From: Kaistia algarum
Lineage (GTDB): Bacteria; Pseudomonadota; Alphaproteobacteria; Rhizobiales; Kaistiaceae
Length of the DNA: 64,000 nucleotides
Reading direction: 5' to 3'
Assembly: GCF_026343945.1 (NCBI RefSeq)
Contig: NZ_JAPKNJ010000001.1
Location: forward strand, 992,001 to 1,056,000
Shown here: one piece after another, positions 44,718-54,529 of the stretch
Layout of the letters: each line of letters opens with the position of its first letter
Position numbering within the stretch: position 1 is the first letter of the stretch
Notes under the pieces: model-generated
Told to the model about the DNA's origin: nothing
The model's database searches: none
Seen by the model: only the letters and a program-made list of their open reading frames with translations
Translations under genes and position numbers: made by a program

Positions 44718-45110
44718 ATGGACGGCAAAATGCTTGCCCGGCTTGGTGCCGTCGCTTTCGTCGGCGTCGCCATCACCGCCGCTGTGATCGAGTTCACGCG
44801 CCAGCCCGCACCGGCAGAGGTTAGCCCACTCACCCGTGAACGCGGCAATGCCGCCGAACTGCGCCAGCGGCTTCGCCAGTGCCGGGACATGGGCGAAGCT
44901 GCGACACGCGATCCAGCTTGCCTCGCCATATGGGCAGAGAGTCGCGACCGCTTCCTGAAACAGGGTGCGCAGGCGTCAGACGCGCCGGACGCTCCGACGA
45001 CATTGTGGCCATCGCCCCCCACCGAAGATCCGATCCGCAAGGAAGCCGAGCCGGTCATCCAGCCCGAGCCTGCGAAACCGCCCGTTTCTCCTGATGAGGG
45101 AGCGCGCTGA
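44718..45110 (+). CDS. trbK: Putative entry exclusion protein TrbK-alt
   Basis: A 130-residue protein with an N-terminal membrane helix (MLARLGAVAFVGVAITAAVI) and a periplasmic part with CRDMGEAATRDPACLAIWAE, the double-Cys segment of the TrbK-alt family. It keeps host cells from receiving a second copy of the element. The position between trbJ and trbL is canonical. The C-tail is Pro/Glu rich. ATG 44718 follows GGGAGG. Confidence 0.88.
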   Translation: MDGKMLARLGAVAFVGVAITAAVIEFTRQPAPAEVSPLTRERGNAAELRQRLRQCRDMGEAATRDPACLAIWAESRDRFLKQGAQASDAPDAPTTLWPSPPTEDPIRKEAEPVIQPEPAKPPVSPDEGAR

Positions 45111-45111
45111 C

Positions 45112-46479
45112 ATGGGTGGCACTGGCGTCATTGACCATTTCCTTGAAGTCTTCACCCAATATATCGACGGCGGTTTCGGCCTGCTGTCCGGCGAAGTCGC
45201 CTTCATCGCCACGACGCTAATCGTCATCGACGTGGTGCTGGCGGCGCTCTTCTGGTCGTGGGGTGCCGATGACGACATCATCGCCCGGCTGGTGAAGAAG
45301 ACACTGTTCGTTGGCGTCTTCGCCTATATCATCGGCAACTGGAACAATCTCGCCCGCATCGTCTTCGAGAGCTTCGCCGGTCTCGGCCTGAAGGCGTCGG
45401 GCACCGGCTTTTCCGTCGCCGACCTGCTGCGCCCCGGCAAGGTGGCGCAAACCGGCCTCGACGCTGGCCGCCCATTGCTGGAATCCATATCCGACCTGAT
45501 GGGCTGGGTTTCGTTTTTCGAGAACTTTATCCAGATCGCTTGCCTGCTGTTCGCCTGGGCGCTGATCCTGCTCGCCTTCTTCATTCTCGCCGTTCAGCTC
45601 TTCGTCACCCTGATCGAGTTCAAGCTGACGACGCTCGCCGGCTTCGTGCTGATCCCCTTCGGCCTGTTCGGCAAGTCCGCTTTCATGGCCGAACGGGTGC
45701 TCGGCAACGTCATCTCATCGGGCATCAAGGTTTTGGTGCTGGCCGTCATCATCGGCATTGGCTCGACACTGTTTTCCGAGTTCACTGCCGGTTTCGGCGG
45801 CGCGACGCCGACGATCGACGACGCGATGGCGATCGTGCTCGCCGCGCTGTCACTGCTGGGCCTCGGCATCTTTGGCCCCGGCATCGCCAATGGTCTCGTG
45901 TCTGGCGGCCCGCAACTCGGCGCGGGCGCAGCGGTTGGAACAGGTCTCGCCGCAGGTGGCATGGTCATGGCGGGTGGTGCAGCTCTGGGTGCCGCCGCTG
46001 GCGGAGCCGGGGTTCTTGCCGGAGGAGCCGCTGCCGCCGCCCGTGGTGGTGCTGCGCTCGCGGGCGGTGCTTCGACCGCCTACAGCCTCGGCGCGGCCGG
46101 TCACAGCGGCGCATCCGCCGTCGCCTCCGGTCTCGGCAATGTCGCCTCGACCGGCGCGCAGGCTGCCGTCTCCCCCTTGAAGCGTGCGGCATCGAAAGCC
46201 GCCGATAGCATGAAGCAGAGCTATAAGGCCGGCGCGCGCAGCGCGTTCGAGGTCACGGGCGGTTCTTCGACTGCCGGGACCATCGGGGGAGAGGCTACCG
46301 AAGCCGGGTCCAGTGCCGCACCGTCGGCATCCGCCGCCGATGGTCCGCCCGCCTGGGCCAAACGCATGAAGCGTTCGCAGCAATTTTCGCACGGCGTTCA
46401 GGCCGCAGCGCATTCCGTGCGCAGCGGCGACAGCCACGGCGGCGGCTCTTCCATCAACCTTTCCGAAAGTGATCGCTGA
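45112..46479 (+). CDS. trbL: Channel protein TrbL (VirB6)
   Basis: A 455-residue polytopic inner-membrane protein. Opening GGTGVIDHFLEVFTQYIDGG, then at least five spans in the first 320 residues (EVAFIATTLIVIDVVLAALF; CLLFAWALILLAFFILAVQL; LAVIIGIGSTLF). A Gly/Ala-rich stretch (residues of about 300-390) and a hydrophilic tail follow. The start at 45112 is one base after the trbK stop. Forms the core of the mating channel. Confidence 0.94.
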   Translation: MGGTGVIDHFLEVFTQYIDGGFGLLSGEVAFIATTLIVIDVVLAALFWSWGADDDIIARLVKKTLFVGVFAYIIGNWNNLARIVFESFAGLGLKASGTGFSVADLLRPGKVAQTGLDAGRPLLESISDLMGWVSFFENFIQIACLLFAWALILLAFFILAVQLFVTLIEFKLTTLAGFVLIPFGLFGKSAFMAERVLGNVISSGIKVLVLAVIIGIGSTLFSEFTAGFGGATPTIDDAMAIVLAALSLLGLGIFGPGIANGLVSGGPQLGAGAAVGTGLAAGGMVMAGGAALGAAAGGAGVLAGGAAAAARGGAALAGGASTAYSLGAAGHSGASAVASGLGNVASTGAQAAVSPLKRAASKAADSMKQSYKAGARSAFEVTGGSSTAGTIGGEATEAGSSAAPSASAADGPPAWAKRMKRSQQFSHGVQAAAHSVRSGDSHGGGSSINLSESDR

Positions 46480-47162
46480 TGTTCAAACGACCTTCCACCC
46501 ACTACGGCAAATCCCCTCAGCCCGAGACGCCCTATCAACGGGCAGCGCAGGTTTGGGACGACCGCATCGGTTCCGCTCGCGTGCAGTCGAGGAACTGGCG
46601 CTTCATGGCCTTCGGCTCGCTCGCCCTGTCGGCGGGCCTGTCCGCCGCACTGGTCTGGCAATCCACCAGCGGCTCTATCGTGCCGTGGGTCGTGCAGGTG
46701 GACAAGCTCGGTCAGGCGCAGGCCGTTGCCCCCGCCGTGGCCGATTACCGGCCGACCGATCCGCAGATCGCGTTCCATCTCGCCCGCTTCATCGAACAGG
46801 TTCGCGCGATCCCGGCAGACGCCATCATCGTGCGGCAGAACTGGCTTCGCGCCTATGAGTTCACGACGCAGGCCGGCGCGCTGGCGCTCAACGACTATGC
46901 CCGCGCCAACGACCCGTTCACCAAGGTCGGCAAGCAGCAGATCGCGGTGGAAGTCTCCAGTGTGATCCGGGCTTCGCCCGACAGCTTCCGCGTCGCCTGG
47001 ATCGAGCGGCGCTATCAGGACGGCTCGCTCGCCGCCACCGAACGCTGGTCCGCCATCCTCACCGTCGTCGTGCAGACCCCGCGCGACGCGGAAAAACTCC
47101 GGGTCAATCCGCTCGGAATCTACGTCAACGCCATCAACTGGTCGAAGGAGCTTGGACAATGA
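46479..47162 (+). CDS. trbF: TrbF (VirB8)
   Basis: A 227-residue bitopic protein: a short cytoplasmic part, a single membrane span (WRFMAFGSLALSAGLSAALV) and a periplasmic VirB8 domain with QSTSGSIVPWVVQVDKLGQA, RQNWLRAYEFTT and the C-terminal NPLGIYVNAINWSKELG. It assembles the inner-membrane platform. It overlaps trbL by one base and trbG by four. Confidence 0.95.
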   Translation: MFKRPSTHYGKSPQPETPYQRAAQVWDDRIGSARVQSRNWRFMAFGSLALSAGLSAALVWQSTSGSIVPWVVQVDKLGQAQAVAPAVADYRPTDPQIAFHLARFIEQVRAIPADAIIVRQNWLRAYEFTTQAGALALNDYARANDPFTKVGKQQIAVEVSSVIRASPDSFRVAWIERRYQDGSLAATERWSAILTVVVQTPRDAEKLRVNPLGIYVNAINWSKELGQ

Positions 47163-48184
47163 CACCCGCCTTCCGTAAATTCGGGAGGCCGGCTTTCCGT
47201 AAGTCCGCTTTCCCGGCTCTCCTCATCTGCACCACGGCCCTTGCCGGTTGCGCCACCACGACCCCGCCGCCCGAAATTTCCTATGACGACGCCGCGCCGG
47301 CCGTGCAGGCGGTCGATCCGCCTGCGCCAGTCACGGTGGTCGAACTGCCGCGCCCCTTGCCATTGCCCGGACAGATGAAGCCCGTCGAGACCTCGCGCCG
47401 GACGCCGGAGTCCACCGATCCAGCAACGCGCGTCAATCAGGCCAATGCCGCCGCCCGCATCCAGCCCGTCCGCGACGGCTTCATCAACTCCATGCAGGTC
47501 TATCCCTTCACGCAAGGCGCGCTCTATCAGGTCTATACTGCCGTCGGGCAGATCACCGACATCGCGCTTCAGCCCGGTGAAACGCTGGTCGGCTCCGGCC
47601 CGGTCGCGGCCGGTGATACGGTGCGCTGGATCATCGGGGATACAGAAAGCGGCACAGGTGCCGCACGGCAGGTCCATATCCTCGTCAAGCCGACACGCAC
47701 CGATCTGATGACCAATCTCGTCATCAATACCAACCTGCGTACCTACCATATGGAACTGCGCTCGACCGAGCGGACCTATATGGCGTCGGTGTCCTGGCAG
47801 TATCCGCAGGACCAGCTTATCGCGCTGCGCCGCCAGAACGCCGAGGCGCAGGCAACCCAGCCCGTCGCCTCCGGCGTCGATCTCTCTCGCGTCAACTTCC
47901 GCTACGAGGTTTCCGGCGATCGTGCGCCTTGGCGGCCGTTACGCGCTTTCGACGATGGCCGTCAGGTGTTCATCGCGTTTCCGCGCGGCATCGGTCAGGG
48001 CGAAATGCCGCCGCTCTTCGTCGTCGGCCCGGAGGGCAACACCTCAGAACTGGTGAACTATCGCGTGCGTGGCAATTACATGATCGTGGACCGGCTCTTC
48101 GCCGCCGCCGAACTGCGCTTCGGCACTGAGCGTAACCAGAAGCGCGTCCGCATCTCGCGCACGGATGGGAGGCCCGCATCGTGA
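47159..48184 (+). CDS. trbG: TrbG (VirB9) outer-membrane complex protein
   Basis: A 341-residue exported lipoprotein: lipobox LICTTALAGCATTTPPP (LAGC), a Pro-rich linker, and the VirB9/TrbG domain with QVYPFTQGALYQVYTAVGQI, GDTVRWIIGDTESG, TNLVINTNLRTYHMEL and a C-terminal YRVRGNYMIVDRLF. In many Trb systems the lipid anchor is on TrbH; trbH is absent here, and the lipobox in TrbG may substitute for it. Confidence 0.94.
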   Translation: MTPAFRKFGRPAFRKSAFPALLICTTALAGCATTTPPPEISYDDAAPAVQAVDPPAPVTVVELPRPLPLPGQMKPVETSRRTPESTDPATRVNQANAAARIQPVRDGFINSMQVYPFTQGALYQVYTAVGQITDIALQPGETLVGSGPVAAGDTVRWIIGDTESGTGAARQVHILVKPTRTDLMTNLVINTNLRTYHMELRSTERTYMASVSWQYPQDQLIALRRQNAEAQATQPVASGVDLSRVNFRYEVSGDRAPWRPLRAFDDGRQVFIAFPRGIGQGEMPPLFVVGPEGNTSELVNYRVRGNYMIVDRLFAAAELRFGTERNQKRVRISRTDGRPAS

Positions 48185-49425
48185 ACGAGGTCGATCCCGA
48201 AAAGGAAGAAGGTCGCAAACCCGAAGGCCCGGAAACGTCGGACGACGCCCGGCCGCTGACCGGCGAGCCGGTTGCGCCTATGCGTCTGCGCTCCGAGCCG
48301 CCGCGCGTCACCCGCCTGTCGCGCAAGGTGCTTGCCGGTCTTGGCCTTGTCGCCAGTCTCGGCGTCGGTGGCGCGTTGATCTACGCGCTCCAGACATCGC
48401 AGGGCGGTCGCCAGAACGAGGAACTGCTTTCGACCGATAACCGGGCGACGCCGGACGGTCTTAACAGCCTGCCGCGCGACTATACCGGGCCGGTGCTTGG
48501 CCCGCCGCTTCCCGGCGATCTCGGCCGACCGATTCTCGACGCCCGGAACCGCGGGCAACCCGTCACGCCGCCGCTCGTCGGCACGCCCGCCAATCCTGCC
48601 GTGCAACCCGGCCTCAGCGCCGAGGAACAGCGCCGCTTGCAGGAACTGGAGGCGGCGAGGACCGCGCGGCTGTTCGCTTCGACGGAAACCCGCAACGCTG
48701 CGCCGACAGCGACGGTGACGGCGGCTGTACCGAACCTCGCCAGCCTTGGCCTTGGTGTCCAGCCGGCCACGCCTTCGGCGCAGGATCGGCAACTTGCCTT
48801 CCTCGACCAGACACCGGACAGGCGCACCGTCTCCTCCGATCGCGTAGCCGCGCCCGCGTCGCCAAACGTGCTTCAGGCTGGTGCGGTGATTTCCGCAGCA
48901 CTCATCACCGGCATCCGTTCCGATCTGCCCGGCCAGATCACGGCTCAGGTGACGGAGAATATCTATGACAGCCCGACCGGCCGCATCCTCCTGATCCCGC
49001 AGGGCACGCGCGTCATCGGCCAGTATGACAATGGCGTCGGCTTCGGCCAGCGCCGCATCCTCCTTGTCTGGAATCGGCTGATCTTCCCGAACGGCCGGTC
49101 AATCGTGCTGGAACGCCAGCCGGGAGCGGACACGCAAGGCTATGCCGGGCTGGAGGATGGCGTCGATTACCACTGGTGGGATCTCGCCAAGGCAGCAGCC
49201 CTTTCGACGCTGCTTGGTATCGGCGCCGAACTCGCCACCGATGACAATGACCGACTGGTGCAGGCGATCCGCAACGGCGCACAGGACACCATCAATCAGG
49301 CTGGACAGCAGATCGTTCAGCGCCAGTTGCAGATCGCCCCGACGCTGACCATCCGGCCGGGCTTTCCCGTCCGCGTCATCGTCACCCGCGACCTGGTGCT
49401 CGAACCCTATGGGGGAACGCCATGA
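48181..49425 (+). CDS. trbI: TrbI (VirB10)
   Basis: A 414-residue bitopic protein with GTG start. One N-terminal membrane span (VLAGLGLVASLGVGGALIYA), a Pro-rich periplasmic linker, and the VirB10 domain: VISAALITGIRSDLPGQITA, RILLIPQGTRVIGQYDN and a C-terminal RPGFPVRVIVTRDLVLEPYG. It spans the envelope and gates the outer-membrane pore. Overlaps trbG and the DUF2274 gene by 4 bases. Confidence 0.95.
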   Translation: MNEVDPEKEEGRKPEGPETSDDARPLTGEPVAPMRLRSEPPRVTRLSRKVLAGLGLVASLGVGGALIYALQTSQGGRQNEELLSTDNRATPDGLNSLPRDYTGPVLGPPLPGDLGRPILDARNRGQPVTPPLVGTPANPAVQPGLSAEEQRRLQELEAARTARLFASTETRNAAPTATVTAAVPNLASLGLGVQPATPSAQDRQLAFLDQTPDRRTVSSDRVAAPASPNVLQAGAVISAALITGIRSDLPGQITAQVTENIYDSPTGRILLIPQGTRVIGQYDNGVGFGQRRILLVWNRLIFPNGRSIVLERQPGADTQGYAGLEDGVDYHWWDLAKAAALSTLLGIGAELATDDNDRLVQAIRNGAQDTINQAGQQIVQRQLQIAPTLTIRPGFPVRVIVTRDLVLEPYGGTP

Positions 49426-49661
49426 CCAAGCTGAAGCTCGGTCCGATCGCTGACGACAAGCCCATCAAGGTCACGCTGGAGCTGCCCGCCAGCTTGCACC
49501 GCGACCTGACCGCCTATGCCGAAATCCTCGGCCGTGAGGCAGGGCAGGCCGCATCCGATCCCGTCCGACTGATCGTCCCCATGCTGGAGCGGTTCATCGC
49601 CACCGATCGAGGCTTCGCCAAGGCAAGGGCGCGACGAACGCCGACCGTTGAGGGTGAGTGA
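49422..49661 (+). CDS. DUF2274 domain-containing protein
   Basis: A 79-residue RHH-like protein (KLKLGPIADDKPIKVTLELP, then ASLHRDLTAYAEILGRE). It always closes the trb operon in alphaproteobacterial elements, and its function is unknown, possibly DNA binding. Coupled to trbI (4 bases) and to the next gene (1 base). Confidence 0.93.
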   Translation: MTKLKLGPIADDKPIKVTLELPASLHRDLTAYAEILGREAGQAASDPVRLIVPMLERFIATDRGFAKARARRTPTVEGE

Positions 49662-49984
49662 TGTCCGGGAACATGAAGCGCCCCCGGAAACAACGTTCCC
49701 GCAAATCGGTGCCAATGATCCTTCCGGCCGATCTCTATGATTACGCCGATGATCATCCGCAAAGTCGTAGTGCATCGCGTGCCTCCGGTGATGCTGATCC
49801 CAGCATCGATCGCATGGCCGTCGTCGACGATTGGCCGGAGTTCCTTCCCGTCACCGAAGCCGAGGTGGACGTTTTCGAGCGGTATTTCGGCGATGTCCTC
49901 GACCGTCTGTTCAGCGCCGCCGCCGCCGAGCATTCAAAGCCGGCCTTGCCATCATTAACACCGGATGTTAACAATCGGCCATGA
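49661..49984 (+). CDS. Hypothetical protein (107 aa)
   Basis: A 107-residue protein with a basic N-terminus (KRPRKQRSRKSVPMILP), an acidic middle and a final helix VDVFERYFGDVLDRLFSAAA. No domain recognised. Its ATG overlaps the DUF2274 stop, and its own stop overlaps the TumE start, so it lies in one continuous operon with both. GTG 49658 is an alternative start. Confidence 0.65.
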   Translation: MSGNMKRPRKQRSRKSVPMILPADLYDYADDHPQSRSASRASGDADPSIDRMAVVDDWPEFLPVTEAEVDVFERYFGDVLDRLFSAAAAEHSKPALPSLTPDVNNRP

Positions 49985-50334
49985 GCGAGGATCGTGACCC
50001 GAGCCTCGATACGCTGTTGGACCTTCATGGTCAGGTTCTCGTCGTCGATCCCGAGGGTGGTCATTGGGTGAAGTTCGTTGTCACCTGCGTCCCGGTTTCG
50101 TCGGAAAAGCCACATGGCCTCGATTACTCGCTCACGCTTCACGGGCCTTCGGGCGAACGGTTGGTCGGGTTCGATAATGCCCATCCCGTCGGTCGTCAGA
50201 AGAAGCGCGAGCCGCAGGATCATCGCCACCGGTTCCAGACCGTGAAGCCATATGCCTACGAGGATGCGGCCACGCTGCTGGCCGACTTTTGGCAGGTGGT
50301 GGACGCAGTGCTGAAGGAACGAGGCGTGTTATGA
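49981..50334 (+). CDS. tumE: TumE family toxin (DUF6516)
   Basis: A 117-residue protein with the TumE/DUF6516 pattern: LDTLLDLHGQVLVVDPEGGH, WVKFVVTCVP, GLDYSLTLHGPSGERLVGFD and HRHRFQTVKPYAYEDAATLL. TumE is the toxin of a two-gene toxin-antitoxin system. The antitoxin follows with a 4-base overlap. This order (toxin first) is typical for the family. It is likely an addiction module that stabilises the ICE. Confidence 0.85.
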   Translation: MSEDRDPSLDTLLDLHGQVLVVDPEGGHWVKFVVTCVPVSSEKPHGLDYSLTLHGPSGERLVGFDNAHPVGRQKKREPQDHRHRFQTVKPYAYEDAATLLADFWQVVDAVLKERGVL

Positions 50335-50716
50335 CCACACTGAAGATCGGGATTGCCGACTATGATGAGATGAAAGCCCGTACCCAGCGGATTGCGCGCG
50401 GCGAGGAAAAGCCGTCTGCGGACGATCCTAAGGTGTGGTTCACCTCGACCGAATCCTTCGCGCAGGTTCTTTCCAGCGGGAACCGAGAGCTGCTGCGCGT
50501 GATCCATGCACAGGCTCCCGGATCGCTGGAGGAGCTGGCGCAGATCACCGGCCGTGCCAAATCCAGCCTTTCGCGCACCCTCAAGACCATGGCGAGCTAT
50601 GGTCTCGTCAGCATGGAGCCGGGCCAGGGCCGGAAACTCATGCCGAAGGTGCTGTACGATCGAGTAGCGCTCGACCTGCCCATCCTCGAACGACAGGAAG
50701 CGAAGGGAGGTCGCGC

Positions 50717-50720
<4 letters not shown>
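50331..50720 (+). CDS. tumA: TumA family antitoxin (HVO_A0114-like DNA-binding protein)
   Basis: A 129-residue winged-helix protein: ELLRVIHAQAPGSLEELAQI, TGRAKSSLSRTLKTMASYGL, and the wing VSMEPGQGRKLMPKV. The N-terminus (KIGIADYDEMKARTQRIARG) presumably holds the toxin. It would repress its own operon. ATG 50331 overlaps tumE; the 3' end overlaps the recombinase start by 4 bases. Confidence 0.87.
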
Positions 50721-52419
<1,699 letters not shown>

Positions 52420-52528
52420 GTCGCTGGGGCGGGTGGACCGCCGGGCGTTTCATAGCGGAAGGCGGCGGCCGCTTCAATGGTGAAAGACTGGCTGGGTGGG
52501 CGCTTCCCACCGTTCCGGTACGGCTTGG

Positions 52529-53350
52529 TCAGGTGCGGGCCCAGGCGCCCACGAAGCGCGGGAAGACAAAGCAGGTATCCGCTTCAAGCGACGCTTGGCG
52601 GAGCCGGGCCGAAAGCGTTTCGACATCCAGTTCCTCCGCCGTGGCGAGGCCCAGCTTCTGCAGGTTGGGCGACATGGTGCGGATCGTTTCCGCGACATAG
52701 TCGTAGGCGGTAGCGTCCGGGCCGCCCTCGACACGGCAGATCCCGTGAAGATGCGGAGCCAGACCCGCCGCCCGGAAGACGCCGTAGAGCTTCGATCCCA
52801 TGTCCGGCTCCATGCCGGCGCGGCGGTAGAGCGTAGTGATCCAATCCAGACAGCGAGTGAACAGCGGCATTGGCGGCACCGCGGAAGAGGACGAGATGTC
52901 CATCTCGATAAAGGCCAGGAGACCGTTCGGCACCACGACCGACTTCAAATCGGCGAGGATCGCGGCGGAGCGCGGCAGATGCATCAGGATGAAGCGGCCA
53001 ATCACGGCGTCGAAAGGTTCGACATCTTGGAGCGCCTCGATGTCGCGGCTCTCGAAGGTGATGTTGGACAAGCCGGCGGCCGCGACGCGGCGGCGGGCGG
53101 TCGACAGCGCCTCTTCCGCGCGATCGATGCCGACGACCCGGCCCTCGGCTCCGACGAGACGGGCAGCAATCAGCGACACATCACCGACGCCGCAGCCCAG
53201 ATCGAGAACGCGCATTCCAGTCCGAAGACCCGCGAGAGACAGGATGGCTTCCGTTGCCTCACTGAATATCTCGGCCTGCCTTTCCAGCCGGACGAGTTCC
53301 TCGTCCGAATGGCCCAATACATAGCTTTCCAACTCGCTGCCAATCTTCAT
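52529..53350 (-). CDS. Class I SAM-dependent methyltransferase
   Basis: A 273-residue Rossmann-fold methyltransferase (Methyltransf_25/UbiE-like). Motif I is MRVLDLGCGVGDVSLIAARL (about residues 45-64), the acidic residue after strand 2 is in VVGIDRAEEALSTARRR, and motif IV is FDAVIGRFILMHL. The substrate is unknown. ATG 53350 is the first Met of the conserved start KIGSELESYVLGHSDEELVR; 53392 gives a longer, unlikely N-terminus. It is the first gene on the far side of tRNA-Arg, in a different codon style from the ICE, and so is probably chromosomal. Confidence 0.9.
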   Translation of the reverse strand: MKIGSELESYVLGHSDEELVRLERQAEIFSEATEAILSLAGLRTGMRVLDLGCGVGDVSLIAARLVGAEGRVVGIDRAEEALSTARRRVAAAGLSNITFESRDIEALQDVEPFDAVIGRFILMHLPRSAAILADLKSVVVPNGLLAFIEMDISSSSAVPPMPLFTRCLDWITTLYRRAGMEPDMGSKLYGVFRAAGLAPHLHGICRVEGGPDATAYDYVAETIRTMSPNLQKLGLATAEELDVETLSARLRQASLEADTCFVFPRFVGAWART

Positions 53351-53629
53351 TTCGATTTCAATGAGCCTCTTGTGAATGCACTGGAGTTGCAATCAAACGA
53401 CGCTTCGAAGAGCCCGGACAATAAAATCAAAACAATCGCGCTCGCAAATATTCAAGATCAAGTCGGGTGGCGCTCGACGCAGCCGCAATTTTCTTAAAGG
53501 TTTGGTAGTCAACCTTTCCTACGATCAGCTCAAAGCCACGCGTTTCGCGCGTAGATACACAACCGGCGGTTTCGAAACCTGGCGGCGGGTGGCAAACGCC
53601 AAGCGGACCGAGAAGCGCAGGGGGCAAGA

Positions 53630-54496
53630 ATGACATCAGAGCAGACAATCCAGACAAGCCATGCCGACATCGCGGTACGGTTGAGTTCGGGCACAGGGTT
53701 TCCCGTAATTCTGCTGCACGGCAATTCGAGTTGCAAGGAGGTGTTCGGTCCTCTGCTCGCGGGGCCAATCGGCACCACGCATCAACTGGTCGGGATCGAC
53801 CTTCCCGGCCACGGCGCGTCCGGCAATGCGCATGACCCGGCACGAACCTATTCGATCCCGGGCTATGCTGAGACGGTGCTGGAAGTGCTGGCGCAACTGG
53901 GCCTCAAGCGCGCCGCGGTTTATGGCTGGTCGCTTGGCGGCCATATCGGCATCGACCTCATCGCCCGCTTTCCCGGCCTGGCCGGTCTGATGATCAGCGG
54001 TACGCCGCCCGTTCGGCCGACGCCCGAATCGCTGCAGGCTGGCTTTCGGCCCGAACCCGTCGGAGCACTCTTCGGCAAGGAACAATTGAGCGAAGCGGAA
54101 GTCGATGCGTTCGCCAAGGCCGTCTATGGCGAGGCCGAAACGGCTGAGTTCCGGGCGGCGCTCCGACGCACAGACGGCCTCGCGCGGCTGATGATGATGC
54201 AAAATCTCTTCACCGGGGGGACCGCAGACCAGCGCGCGATCGTCGAGACAACGGACGTTCCGCTCGCCATTGTCGACGGCGCGCTCGACCCGTTCATCAA
54301 CCTCGATTACATCGCGGGCCTCTCCATGCCCAGCCTCTGGGAAAAGCACTGCTTCCAATTGCGCGGAGCCGCACACGCCGCCTTCCTGACCCATCCAGAC
54401 CGCTTCGATCCGATCTTCGGGCGCTTTGCTGCGGACATGTCTATCCAGCCCGCCCGGCGTCGGGGTAAGGCTGCCAAGGGCGCCGCGGCAGCCTGA
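53630..54496 (+). CDS. Alpha/beta hydrolase
   Basis: A 288-residue esterase-like alpha/beta hydrolase. Oxyanion segment VILLHGNSSCKEVFGPLL, the nucleophile elbow VYGWSLGGHIGIDL (GxSxG, Ser about 108) and a C-terminal catalytic His in RGAAHAAFLTHP are visible. Resembles AB hydrolases close to 3-oxoadipate enol-lactonase, but the substrate is unknown. A disordered basic tail (ARRRGKAAKGAAAA) ends the protein. GC-rich start region 53393-53629 holds no other gene. Confidence 0.88.
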   Translation: MTSEQTIQTSHADIAVRLSSGTGFPVILLHGNSSCKEVFGPLLAGPIGTTHQLVGIDLPGHGASGNAHDPARTYSIPGYAETVLEVLAQLGLKRAAVYGWSLGGHIGIDLIARFPGLAGLMISGTPPVRPTPESLQAGFRPEPVGALFGKEQLSEAEVDAFAKAVYGEAETAEFRAALRRTDGLARLMMMQNLFTGGTADQRAIVETTDVPLAIVDGALDPFINLDYIAGLSMPSLWEKHCFQLRGAAHAAFLTHPDRFDPIFGRFAADMSIQPARRRGKAAKGAAAA

Positions 54497-54529
54497 CGCT
54501 GTCCGAACGGATCGAGGAGATGTGCCGAG

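Noticed and set aside
53376..53633. Plus-strand frame of 85 residues before the alpha/beta hydrolase
   Set aside because: Begins inside the methyltransferase gene end on the opposite strand, has no ribosome site and a composition unlike a folded protein.
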